This document shows, piece after piece, positions 41,927 to 49,808 of a DNA stretch of 64,000 nt. The DNA is taken from NCBI RefSeq assembly GCF_916858655.1, contig NZ_CAKASL010000001.1:868001-932000 (forward strand). Reading direction: 5' to 3'. The stretch's first letter is position 1. Every line of letters starts with the position of its first letter. The notes beneath the pieces were generated by a model, which had not been told where the DNA came from, ran no database searches, and saw only the letters and a program-made list of their open reading frames with translations. This stretch comes from Aeromicrobium sp. Leaf350. GTDB taxonomy: Bacteria; Actinomycetota; Actinomycetes; Propionibacteriales; Nocardioidaceae. The position numbers and the translations under genes were made by a program.

Positions 41927-42766
41927 TCACACGGCGCCGGCCGGCGTGAACACGCAGACCTCGCAGTCGTCCGTCGGCACCGCGACGTCCGCACCCTCGC
42001 CGAGCCACGCGTCGACGAGCCCCATGACCGTGCCGAAGCGGTCGCTCACGAGGGTGCTGGGACCCGGCGCACCCTCGAGGGCGTCGAAGGCCGCCTGCAG
42101 GCCGAGGCGGGACGGCTCGATCACCGTCAGGCCGGTGCGCGACGCGAGCGGCTCGGCCACGGCCCACATGCACGTGCACCCGAGCAGGACCGTGTCGGTC
42201 CCATCGGCCTCGGCCGCAGCCAGGCAGGTCGCCGCGAGCTGGTCGAGGAGGTCGCCCTCACCCCGGTTCATCCGCGCCTTGATCCCGGCGCCCGTGCCGA
42301 CGAGCTCGAGCTCGGACTCCGCCGAGAAGTGGTGCACCCCGGCGACGTGCTCACCGCCGGCGTGACGCGCGATCATCTGGTCGTAGAGGTAGGCCATCGA
42401 CGCGGGCCACACCGTGACGATGCTGACCGGACGGCCCGCGGCGGCCAGGGCCGCCATGGCCGTCTCACCCGCACCGACCACCGGGACCGGCGAGACGGCG
42501 CGCAGCCGCTCGAGCCCGTAGTCGCCGAGCGTGTCGATGTAGATCACGTCGCTGGCCGCGGTGATCGCCGCCTCGCCGGCGTCGACCGTCGCGATCTCGG
42601 TCACCAGGTGCTCGTACGGGGTCTTCGCCATGAGGCGCACCCGCAGCTCCTGCAGCCGCAGCTGCGTGCCGTCCGGCACCGCAAGCGGAGGCTCCGCCTT
42701 GCCGTCGGAGTTGATCATGGTGACCGTGCGAAGGGCCGGTCGGACCACGGCGTCGATCTCGGGCAT
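41927..42766 (-). CDS. Asp/Glu/hydantoin racemase superfamily protein
   Basis: A 279-residue protein of the aspartate/glutamate racemase fold. The second catalytic Cys is present (VLLGCTCMW). The first, normally in a short Cys-containing strand before a GL motif, is missing: the segment reads IYIDTLGDYGLERL. Single-Cys members include arylmalonate decarboxylase; maleate isomerase has two. This suggests a decarboxylase, isomerase or one-base racemase. It stands alone with its own promoter and a weak operator and is divergent from the next operon. Confidence 0.82.
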   Translation of the reverse strand: MPEIDAVVRPALRTVTMINSDGKAEPPLAVPDGTQLRLQELRVRLMAKTPYEHLVTEIATVDAGEAAITAASDVIYIDTLGDYGLERLRAVSPVPVVGAGETAMAALAAAGRPVSIVTVWPASMAYLYDQMIARHAGGEHVAGVHHFSAESELELVGTGAGIKARMNRGEGDLLDQLAATCLAAAEADGTDTVLLGCTCMWAVAEPLASRTGLTVIEPSRLGLQAAFDALEGAPGPSTLVSDRFGTVMGLVDAWLGEGADVAVPTDDCEVCVFTPAGAV

Positions 42767-42782
42767 CTCGGCTCCTCAGGCG

Positions 42783-42826
42783 TTGTCTGAAAAACCAACA
42801 TATGCAGCATCCGGGATCACCCACAA
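42783..42826 (-). promoter_or_regulatory. Racemase-family gene promoter with degenerate operator
   Basis: On the minus strand TTGTGG (42826-42821), 18 bases and TATGTT (42802-42797). TTTTCAGACAA (42793-42783) starts four bases after the -10 and matches the island operator at 8 of 11 positions. GAGGAG follows close to the ATG. Confidence 0.5.
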
Positions 42827-42878
42827 GGCTTTCGCGAGATCCACAGCCGACTGTCACCGTCGTGCATCCCGGCTGTCA

Positions 42879-42898
42879 TTTGCCTGAAACACGGCAAA
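42879..42898. repeat. Inverted repeat TTTGCC-N8-GGCAAA
   Basis: A 20-bp site, TTTGCCTGAAACACGGCAAA, in the divergent gap, about 18 bp upstream of the -35 of the acyl-CoA dehydrogenase promoter. It shares TTGCCTGAAACA with 41886-41897. An activator site is possible. Confidence 0.45.
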
Positions 42899-42916
42899 CT
42901 TTTCGGTGCGGCACCC

Positions 42917-42962
42917 TGGCCAGACGGTGTCACCATGGCGCATGATCTGTTCTGTCTGACAT
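42917..42962 (+). promoter_or_regulatory. Promoter and operator of the acyl-CoA dehydrogenase-VOC-MFS operon
   Basis: TGGCCA (42917-42922), 18 bases and CATGAT (42941-42946) give a moderate promoter. CTGTCTGACAT (42952-42962), one mismatch from the palindrome, lies at the expected transcription start. AAGGAGA follows before the ATG at 42978. Confidence 0.6.
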
Positions 42963-42977
42963 TTAAGGAGACGCCTG

Positions 42978-44141
42978 ATGGCCCAGCCCGTCCTGACCGA
43001 GTCCGATGATCGCGCCGCCGTCCGTTCGGCCGTCGGCGAGCTGCTCCGGCGCCACCTGCCGCCGGAGCGCGCGATCGAGCTGGACGCCTCCGGGACGTTC
43101 GACCGCGAGGTCTGGCAGGCGCTCGGCGACGCGGGCTTCCTGGGCCTCGGGACGCCCGAGGAGCTCGGCGGATCGGGTGGTGGCTCCGGCGACGCGCTGG
43201 TCGTCGTCGAGGAGGTCGCCCGAGCGCTGCCGAGCCTCGCCGTCGACCTCGTGCTGGCGGGCATGATCTCCCGGGTCCTGGCCGACGTCGAGCACCCGCA
43301 GCGCGAGACATGGCTGGCCGGCGCGGCCGCCGGGACCTTCATCGCGTCCTTCGCCCTGAGCGAGCCGGGGGCGGGCACCGACCTCCTGGCCGCCACGACG
43401 TCGGCGCGGCCCAGCGGCGACGGCTGGGTGCTGAACGGCCAGAAGGCCTGGATCTCGCTCGCCCTCCACGCCGACACGATCTTCGTCCTCGCGCGGACCG
43501 ACACCCCGGCGTCGGGTCGCCGCGCCTCCGGCCTCAGCCTGATCGCGATCGACCCCGACCAGCCGGGCGTCACGATCCGGCGCACCTCGATGGCCGGCAT
43601 GCGTGCGGCTGTGAGCTGCGAGATCTTCCTGGACGACGCGGTCGCCGGGCCCGACGCCATCATCGGCGAGCGCGGCGAGGCGATGCGTCTCCTCGCCGCG
43701 ACCCTGGACGTCGAGCGGCTCCTGGCCGCCGGCATCAGCCTCGGGATCTCGCGCGGGGCGCTCGACCTCCACCTCGACCACGCGAAGCACCGCCAGGCCT
43801 TCGGCCGACCCATCGGCGCGCTGCAGGCCGTCCAGCACCCCGCCGCCGACTCGGCCACGGAGCTCGCCGCCGCCACGGCCCTGACGCGGGCCGCCGCCGA
43901 CCGCATCGACGCCGGCGACCGCGTCCCGACCCTCACCGCGATGGCGAAGCTCCAGGCCGGCGAGACCGCCGCACGGGTCGTCGACCGCGGCATGCGGGCG
44001 ATGGGCGCGATGGGCCTCGCCTCGGAGTCGCTCATGCAGATGTACTTCCGCGACGCGCGGCTGCAGCTGTTCAGCCCGATCAGCAACGAGATGACGCGCA
44101 ACATCATCGGCGAGGCCATGGGCCTCGGCCGGAGCTACTGA
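42978..44141 (+). CDS. Acyl-CoA dehydrogenase family protein, catalytic Glu replaced
   Basis: A 387-residue FAD protein with the acyl-CoA dehydrogenase core (EELGGSGGGSGDALVVVEEV, ALSEPGAGTDLLAATTSAR, NGQKAWISLALHADTIFVLA, KHRQAFGRPIGALQAVQH). At the end, where most members have EGT with the catalytic Glu, this one reads RDARLQLFSPISNEMTRNII. It may use a base elsewhere, as some long-chain or isovaleryl-type enzymes do, or catalyse another flavin reaction. It has a strong ribosome site and starts a three-gene operon. Confidence 0.88.
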   Translation: MAQPVLTESDDRAAVRSAVGELLRRHLPPERAIELDASGTFDREVWQALGDAGFLGLGTPEELGGSGGGSGDALVVVEEVARALPSLAVDLVLAGMISRVLADVEHPQRETWLAGAAAGTFIASFALSEPGAGTDLLAATTSARPSGDGWVLNGQKAWISLALHADTIFVLARTDTPASGRRASGLSLIAIDPDQPGVTIRRTSMAGMRAAVSCEIFLDDAVAGPDAIIGERGEAMRLLAATLDVERLLAAGISLGISRGALDLHLDHAKHRQAFGRPIGALQAVQHPAADSATELAAATALTRAAADRIDAGDRVPTLTAMAKLQAGETAARVVDRGMRAMGAMGLASESLMQMYFRDARLQLFSPISNEMTRNIIGEAMGLGRSY

Positions 44142-45070
44142 TGACGGCCGCGATGGAGTTCGACGGCATCGACCACGTCGTCCTCGCCATGTCCGACCTC
44201 GACCGGGTCTCCGGTCTCTACGCCGACACCATGGGGTTCTCGGTCAGCCACGACGACCCCTCCCCCGACCCCGCGTGGAGCGAGCTGACCGGTCTCGACC
44301 GACCGGTCACGCACGTCCGCAGCCTGGCCCGACCGCGAGCCCAGGGCGGCGCGATCGTGCTGCTGCAGGCGGAAGGCCTGGAGCCGCTGCCCAGCCCCGG
44401 ACCGCCGGCCCGTCGCGGGCCGTACGCCCTCGACTTCTACGCGCGCGACAGCGACGTGCTGGAGGAACGTCTGCTCGCGGCCGGCTGGACGTTCACGGCC
44501 GAGCCGGTTCACTACCCACTCCCCGGCACCGACCTCCCGGTGCGTGAACGCATGCTCGTGCAGGACGACGCCGGCCTGCTGCACGCGATCGTGCAGCACC
44601 GGCCGATGGGCACACGGTCGGTCGTGGGCGTCGACGACACCGAGGACTGCAGCGAGGTCGTGGCCGTGGTCTGCATGACCCCCGACCTGGAGGACGCGCG
44701 CCGGTTCGCCGCCGACGCCCTCGGCGGGCGGGAGTACTTCCGGGGCGACTTCGAGGGTCCCGCGATGGAGGAGATGCTCGGGATGGCCCCCGGCGAGCGG
44801 CTCGAGGCGTCGCTGTACCGCGGGCCGGCCTCGCGCAACGCGCGGCTGGAGTTCGCCTGGCGGCCCGGCAGCACTCCAGGAGATCCGGCCGACCCGGCCC
44901 GCGTCACCCTGGGCATCCGGGTCGACGACCTCGCGGTCGCCGAGGGCTGGACCGACCACGGCACCGCCGGACCGGTGGTGCCGCTGCGACTCGGCGACGA
45001 GCAGCTGCTCGCTCGACGCTTCTCGTCGCGCTACGACGTCGGCGTGCTGCTGCTGTCGCCCGCCGCGTGA
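44141..45070 (+). CDS. Two-domain VOC (glyoxalase/dioxygenase fold) protein
   Basis: A 309-residue protein. The first VOC unit begins GIDHVVLAMSDLDRVSGLYA with DTMGFSV and has the His-Glu-type pattern through YALDFYARDSDVLEERL. The second begins CSEVVAVVCMTPDLEDARRF. VOC proteins include extradiol dioxygenases, glyoxalase I, and methylmalonyl-CoA epimerase; the two-unit layout fits an isomerase, epimerase or dioxygenase. It starts at a TGATG overlap with the dehydrogenase. Confidence 0.8.
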   Translation: MTAAMEFDGIDHVVLAMSDLDRVSGLYADTMGFSVSHDDPSPDPAWSELTGLDRPVTHVRSLARPRAQGGAIVLLQAEGLEPLPSPGPPARRGPYALDFYARDSDVLEERLLAAGWTFTAEPVHYPLPGTDLPVRERMLVQDDAGLLHAIVQHRPMGTRSVVGVDDTEDCSEVVAVVCMTPDLEDARRFAADALGGREYFRGDFEGPAMEEMLGMAPGERLEASLYRGPASRNARLEFAWRPGSTPGDPADPARVTLGIRVDDLAVAEGWTDHGTAGPVVPLRLGDEQLLARRFSSRYDVGVLLLSPAA

Positions 45071-46227
45071 GCCGGCCGGCGGGCCTCACCGCGACGAGCC
45101 TGCTGCTGCTCGTGACGATGCTGGCGAGCTTCACACCGACGCCGCTCTACCCGGCGTACCGCGAGGAGTGGGACCTCGGGGACGCCCAGATCAGCTGGAT
45201 CTTCGCGGGCTACCCGCTCGGGGTGATGGTCGTGCTGGTCGCGCTCGGGGGGATGTCGGACCGGATCGGCCGGATCCCCACACTGCGGGTCGGCGCCGGA
45301 CTCCTGATCGCCGCCCTGGCGGTGCTCGCCTCCGCCCCGAACCTCGAGGCCCTCGTCGCGGGCCGGCTGCTGCAGGGCGCCGCGACCGGACTGGTCACCG
45401 GGGCCGGGGCCGCCGCGCTCATGGACCTGCACCCGCGCGGGTCCGGCGCGGGCACCTCGCGCACGACGCTGATGCTGGCGACCGGCCTCGCGATCGGTCC
45501 CCTGCTCGCGGGGCAGGCGACCGCCCACCTGCCCGGCCCGCTCGTCGCCCCGTACGCCGTCACGATCCTGCTGCTGCTCGTGCCGTTCGCGGGCCTCGTC
45601 GCGGCCTCCGCCACCCGGCCGGAGCGCACGACCGCCGCACGGCTGATCGCGCCGATCCGCGTCCCCCGGCCGATCCTGGCGCCGGTCGCGCTCGCGGCCG
45701 CCTCCGTCGCGACCACGAACGTGACCTTCGCGATGCTCGGCAGCTACGGGCCGGACGTCGTGGCCCGGGTGGCCTCGAGCTCCTCGCCCACGGTCGCGGG
45801 CGCGTTCGTCTCCTCGATCCTCGTCCTGGTGGCGCTCGTGCAGGTGCTGGCCCGCGGGAGCCGGACGGTCCTCATGGCCGCAGGCGCGACGGCCACGGCG
45901 GCCGGGTGGGGAGCGGTCACGGTCGCGGCGGTCCTGCGAGAGCCGGCGGTGCTGGTCGCCTCGGTCCCCCTCATCGGCATCGGGGCCGGCCTCGGGCTCC
46001 ACGCCTCGGCCGGCCACGTCGGCGCCGTCTCGCCGCCGGAGCGGCGGGCGGAGATCTACTCCGCCTACCTGCTGTCGGCCTTCGTCGCGCTCGCGCTCGG
46101 CGCCTTCGGGCTCGGCGCCGTGGTCGACACGGCCGGCATCACGGCGGCCGCCGGCACCGCGGCGGGCGTCTGCGCGCTCCTCGCGGTCGGCACCGCCCTG
46201 GGACTAGGACGGCCCCGTCAGCGATAG
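45067..46227 (+). CDS. MFS transporter
   Basis: A 386-residue membrane protein with about 12 helices. GGMSDRIGRIPTLRVGAGLL is the conserved MFS loop after helix 2, and GRLLQGAATGLVTGAGAAAL follows. It starts by GTGA overlap with the VOC gene. It may import an alternative form of the substrate or export a product. It is independent of the ABC importer in the neighbouring operon. Confidence 0.88.
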   Translation: MSRPAGLTATSLLLLVTMLASFTPTPLYPAYREEWDLGDAQISWIFAGYPLGVMVVLVALGGMSDRIGRIPTLRVGAGLLIAALAVLASAPNLEALVAGRLLQGAATGLVTGAGAAALMDLHPRGSGAGTSRTTLMLATGLAIGPLLAGQATAHLPGPLVAPYAVTILLLLVPFAGLVAASATRPERTTAARLIAPIRVPRPILAPVALAAASVATTNVTFAMLGSYGPDVVARVASSSSPTVAGAFVSSILVLVALVQVLARGSRTVLMAAGATATAAGWGAVTVAAVLREPAVLVASVPLIGIGAGLGLHASAGHVGAVSPPERRAEIYSAYLLSAFVALALGAFGLGAVVDTAGITAAAGTAAGVCALLAVGTALGLGRPRQR

Positions 46228-46310
46228 GTCTTCACAGCAGACATATCGAAGTGCCAGCCGCGCGAAACACGGGATCATCGACGAGTTTCGCCAGAATTAA
46301 CAGTGGATCA

Positions 46311-46346
46311 TTGCCAAGCGGAGCCAGCGACCTTAATGTCTGACGT
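46311..46346 (+). promoter_or_regulatory. Promoter and operator of the bicupin-nitrilase operon
   Basis: TTGCCA (46311-46316), exactly 17 bases and TAATGT (46334-46339) form a good promoter. ATGTCTGACGT (46336-46346), one mismatch from the palindrome, overlaps the -10. The gene starts at 46382. Confidence 0.7.
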
Positions 46347-46381
46347 ATTAGTGAACATCGTCACACGAGAGGTTCCACCTG

Positions 46382-47236
46382 ATGGAGATCAAGCACACGG
46401 GCGACCTGCCCTGGGAGAACGGCCTGGACGTCGTCGACTCGATGACGCCGGAGTTCCGTGATCACCTCGGTCCGATCGAGAAGGTGCGCGAGTCCTACAC
46501 GAAGTACAAGCAGAAGCGGCTCTTCCACAACCCGGAGACGACCTTTCGCGGCGACCTGATCCACCTCGAGGCCGGGTACGCCGACCTCACCGACGCCTAC
46601 CACGACACCTGCGAGGAGTCGTTCGTCCTCACGGGCGACAGCACGCTGACGGGCGACGGCACCTACCACGACCGCGGCTACTTCTGGCGGCCGCCGGGCA
46701 TCGTGCACAGCGCCAGCACCGTCAACGGTCACGTGTCGCTGCTCTTCCTCGAGGGCAAGAGCGAGGGCGACCTCAGCGACTACGCCTCGCGCCGCATCCG
46801 CCCCGTCGAGGAGGCCGGGCAGTGCGTCACCGAGCCCGACTGGGACAAGGCGATGGGCACGCGCGGCTGGGTCCGCCTCCAGGTCGACAACGTCCCGTGG
46901 ATCCGCGGCACCGACTGGGCCCGCACCCAGGGCGACACCTCGCTGCTCGACGTCGAGCACCTCTCGGTCAAGGTCCTCTCGCACAACTACGCCACCGGCG
47001 CCCAGTCGATCCTGATCCGCCTGGACCCCGGCTACCGCCAGTCCGGCCCGGTCACGCTCGACAGCTGGATGGGCGTCTTCGTGACGTCGGGCTCGATCAC
47101 GATGGGCGACGAGACGCTGCGCGAGGGCTCCTGGTTCTCCGCCGAGGGCGACGAGGTCCGACCGGCGTGGGAGAGCGCCGACGGCGCCGAGATGTTCGCC
47201 AAGATCTCCGGCTTCCTGGGCGCGTCCGCCGCATGA
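46382..47236 (+). CDS. Bicupin protein
   Basis: A 284-residue protein with two cupin barrels. The first has HLEAGYADLTDAYHDTCEES and FVLTGDS and the later RPPGIVHSASTVNGH; the second has LIRLDPGYRQSGPVTLDSWM, GVFVTSGSITMG and SAEGDEVRPAWES. Bicupins include ring-cleavage dioxygenases, oxalate decarboxylases and isomerases. A possible metal His set is in the first half only. It opens a four-gene operon and overlaps the next gene by 4 bp. Confidence 0.75.
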   Translation: MEIKHTGDLPWENGLDVVDSMTPEFRDHLGPIEKVRESYTKYKQKRLFHNPETTFRGDLIHLEAGYADLTDAYHDTCEESFVLTGDSTLTGDGTYHDRGYFWRPPGIVHSASTVNGHVSLLFLEGKSEGDLSDYASRRIRPVEEAGQCVTEPDWDKAMGTRGWVRLQVDNVPWIRGTDWARTQGDTSLLDVEHLSVKVLSHNYATGAQSILIRLDPGYRQSGPVTLDSWMGVFVTSGSITMGDETLREGSWFSAEGDEVRPAWESADGAEMFAKISGFLGASAA

Positions 47237-48150
47237 GCCGCATCCTCGTCGTGGGCCTCGGGGCGATCGGTGGCTACGCCGCCGCCGTGCTCGCCGCGGG
47301 CGGGGCCGACGTGTCGGTCCTCGCGCGCGGTCGCACGCTCGACGCCGTCCGCGCAGGCGGACTGCGGATCACCGGAGGCCCCGACGAGGTCACGGCCCAT
47401 CCGGTCGTGCTCGACCGCCTGGACGACAGCGGCACGTTCGACGTCGTGCTCGTCGCCACGAAGGCGCACGACACGGCCGACGCCGTCGCCGCGGCCGCCG
47501 ACCACCTCGCCGAGGACGGCGTCGTCGTGGCCCTGCAGAACGGGGTCGGACGCGGCGCCGCGGTCAGCGACCTCCTCGGCCGCGACGCCGGCCTGGACGG
47601 CGTCGTCTACCTCGAGGCCCGCATGGAGGAGCCCGGGGTCGTGTCGTTCCTCAGCGGCGCGCGGCGGTTCGAGCTCGGCGACCCGACGCACGGGGCCGAC
47701 GAGCGGGCCGAGCCGCTCGCGCAGCTGCTCCGTGACGCCGGCCTGAACGCGGTCGCCTCCCCCGATCCCCACACCGCCGCGTGGAAGAAGATGGTGCTGG
47801 TCTCGACCGCCAACTCCATGACCGGCGCGACCCGGGCGATGTTCGGCGACCTCATCGCCGACGACGCCGGACGCGCCGTCGCCCAGGCCCTCCTGGCCGA
47901 GGGTGCCGCGGTCGCAGCGGCCGACGGCGCCGACCTCGGCACCGACTTCGCCACGGAGGCGTTCGACTTCCTCGTCGACGTCGGGCCGTCGCTGCGCTCC
48001 TCGATGCTCCACGACGTGGAGCGCGGACGCCGGACCGAGGTGGACGCGCTCAACGGCGAGGTCGTCCGTCGCGGCGAGGCCCTCGGCGTCGCCACACCGT
48101 CCCACCGCGTCATGCAGCTCGTCATCGGCGGCGTCCCCGCCCGCTCCTGA
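47233..48150 (+). CDS. Ketopantoate reductase (ApbA/PanE) family protein
   Basis: A 305-residue NADPH-dependent 2-oxoacid reductase. ILVVGLGAIGGYAAAVLAAG is the nucleotide loop, VVLVATKAHDTADAVAAAAD and VVALQNGVG are family motifs, and TAAWKKMVLVSTANSMTGAT carries the catalytic Lys with Asn. In this catabolic operon it probably reduces a 2-keto acid other than ketopantoate, or works in reverse as a 2-hydroxyacid dehydrogenase. The start overlaps the bicupin stop (ATGA). Confidence 0.88.
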   Translation: MSRILVVGLGAIGGYAAAVLAAGGADVSVLARGRTLDAVRAGGLRITGGPDEVTAHPVVLDRLDDSGTFDVVLVATKAHDTADAVAAAADHLAEDGVVVALQNGVGRGAAVSDLLGRDAGLDGVVYLEARMEEPGVVSFLSGARRFELGDPTHGADERAEPLAQLLRDAGLNAVASPDPHTAAWKKMVLVSTANSMTGATRAMFGDLIADDAGRAVAQALLAEGAAVAAADGADLGTDFATEAFDFLVDVGPSLRSSMLHDVERGRRTEVDALNGEVVRRGEALGVATPSHRVMQLVIGGVPARS

Positions 48151-48173
48151 CCCACCCACCCCGGAGGCCCCCC

Positions 48174-49781
48174 ATGCACGTCCACGAAGCCATCGCCCAC
48201 GCCCTCGCCGACGAGGGCACCGACACGATCTTCGGGCTGATGGGGGACGCCAACCTGTTCCTCAGCGACAGCTACGCCCGCAAGCACGGCCGCTTCATCG
48301 CGGTCGCGCACGAGGCCGCAGCCGTCCTCGGCGCGTCCGGCTACGCGCGGGCGAGCGGACGGGTGGGCGTGGCGACCGTGACGCACGGCCCCGCCGTGAC
48401 CAACATCGTGACGCCGCTCGTCGAGGCCGTCCGCTCGCGCACGCCGATCGTCGTCGTCGCCGGCGACACCCCCTTCACCGACCGCGACGGCCTGCAGAAC
48501 ATCGACCAGCGGGCCGTCACCGGGCCCAGCGGTGCCGGCTTCGAGCAGCTGCGCTCCGTCGCGACGCTCTCGACCGACGTGCACCGCGCGTTCCGGCGCG
48601 CCCGCACCGAGCGTCGCCCGATCATCCTCAACGTCCCGATCGACCTGCAGTGGCAGGAGACCGACTACGTCCCCGCGGCCCGGCTCGAGGTCGTCGAGCA
48701 GCCGGCCCGGCCCAGCGAGGACTCCCTCGACGCCGCCCTGGGCGTGATCGCCTCGGCCCGTCGGCCCGTCGTGCTGGCCGGCATCGGCGTGCGTCGCTCG
48801 GGCGCCCGGGACGCCGTGCTGCGCCTCGCGCGCCGCATCGGGGCCCCCGTCGCGACGACCCTCAAGGGTCGCGGGCTCTACGCCGACGAGCCCGAGAACC
48901 TCGGCATCTTCGGCACGCTCTCCGACGAGCGCACGACCGCGGTCCTCGACCAGGCGGACTGCGTCATCGTGTTCGGCGCCGCGCTCACCAAGTGGACGAC
49001 CGCCGAGGGCGCCCTGCTCGACGGCCGTCGCGTCGTCCACGTCGACCGGGACCCGGCGGCGCTGAACGAGCACATCGCGGTCGACGTCCCGGTCGTCGGC
49101 GACGCGGCGACCGTCGCCGACGAGATCGTGCGCCAGCTCGACGAGGCCGAGATCGAGGCGACGACCTTCGCCGACCGCGTGCCCGCGCCGGTGCCGGTCG
49201 AGCCGGGTCCCGTCCTGACGTCGTCCGGCACCCTCCAGCTGCACCACGTGCTGCACCGTCTCGACGCCGACCTGCCCGCCCGCCGACACATCACGCTCGA
49301 CTGCGGCCGGTACTTCTTCCACGCCGCACCCCTCGTCGACACCGGCCGCGACGGCTACTACCTGCACACCGTCGAGTTCGGCTCGATCGGGCTCGGCATG
49401 GGCACGGCCCTCGGCGTCGCCGCCGTGGACCCGGAGGCGTCGTCGGTCCTGATCTGCGGCGACGGCGGCTTCATGCTCGGCGGCCTGACCGAGTTCAACA
49501 CCGCCGTGCGGCACGGGCTCGACGTCGTCGTCGTGATCCTCAACGACGCCGCCTACGGCGCGGAGCACATCCAGTTCGTCGACCGCGGCATGGACCCGAG
49601 CATGTCGGAGTTCGACTGGCCCGAGCTCGCACACGTCGCCACGGCGCTCGGCGGGACCGGCTTCGCCGTGCGCACCGACGAGGACCTCACGGCGGCCCTC
49701 GTGGGCATCGAGGAGCGCACCGGGCCCGTGCTGGTGAACATCCACCTCGACCCGAACGGCATCACCTCAGCCCCCCACTGA
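48174..49781 (+). CDS. Thiamine diphosphate-dependent enzyme (acetolactate synthase family)
   Basis: A 535-residue protein with the three ThDP-enzyme domains. The catalytic Glu is in VAHEAAAVLGASGYARASG. VTHGPAVTNIVTPLVEAVRS follows. The ThDP-Mg motif is GDGGFMLGGLTEFNTA to ILNDAAYG near residues 425-460. Members decarboxylate or carboligate 2-keto acids (acetolactate synthase, benzoylformate decarboxylase, benzaldehyde lyase). Next to a 2-keto acid reductase and a nitrilase, a 2-keto acid decarboxylase or lyase is the best guess. Confidence 0.9.
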   Translation: MHVHEAIAHALADEGTDTIFGLMGDANLFLSDSYARKHGRFIAVAHEAAAVLGASGYARASGRVGVATVTHGPAVTNIVTPLVEAVRSRTPIVVVAGDTPFTDRDGLQNIDQRAVTGPSGAGFEQLRSVATLSTDVHRAFRRARTERRPIILNVPIDLQWQETDYVPAARLEVVEQPARPSEDSLDAALGVIASARRPVVLAGIGVRRSGARDAVLRLARRIGAPVATTLKGRGLYADEPENLGIFGTLSDERTTAVLDQADCVIVFGAALTKWTTAEGALLDGRRVVHVDRDPAALNEHIAVDVPVVGDAATVADEIVRQLDEAEIEATTFADRVPAPVPVEPGPVLTSSGTLQLHHVLHRLDADLPARRHITLDCGRYFFHAAPLVDTGRDGYYLHTVEFGSIGLGMGTALGVAAVDPEASSVLICGDGGFMLGGLTEFNTAVRHGLDVVVVILNDAAYGAEHIQFVDRGMDPSMSEFDWPELAHVATALGGTGFAVRTDEDLTAALVGIEERTGPVLVNIHLDPNGITSAPH

Positions 49782-49808
49782 GAGCCCACCACCACCTGAG
49801 GAGACCTC

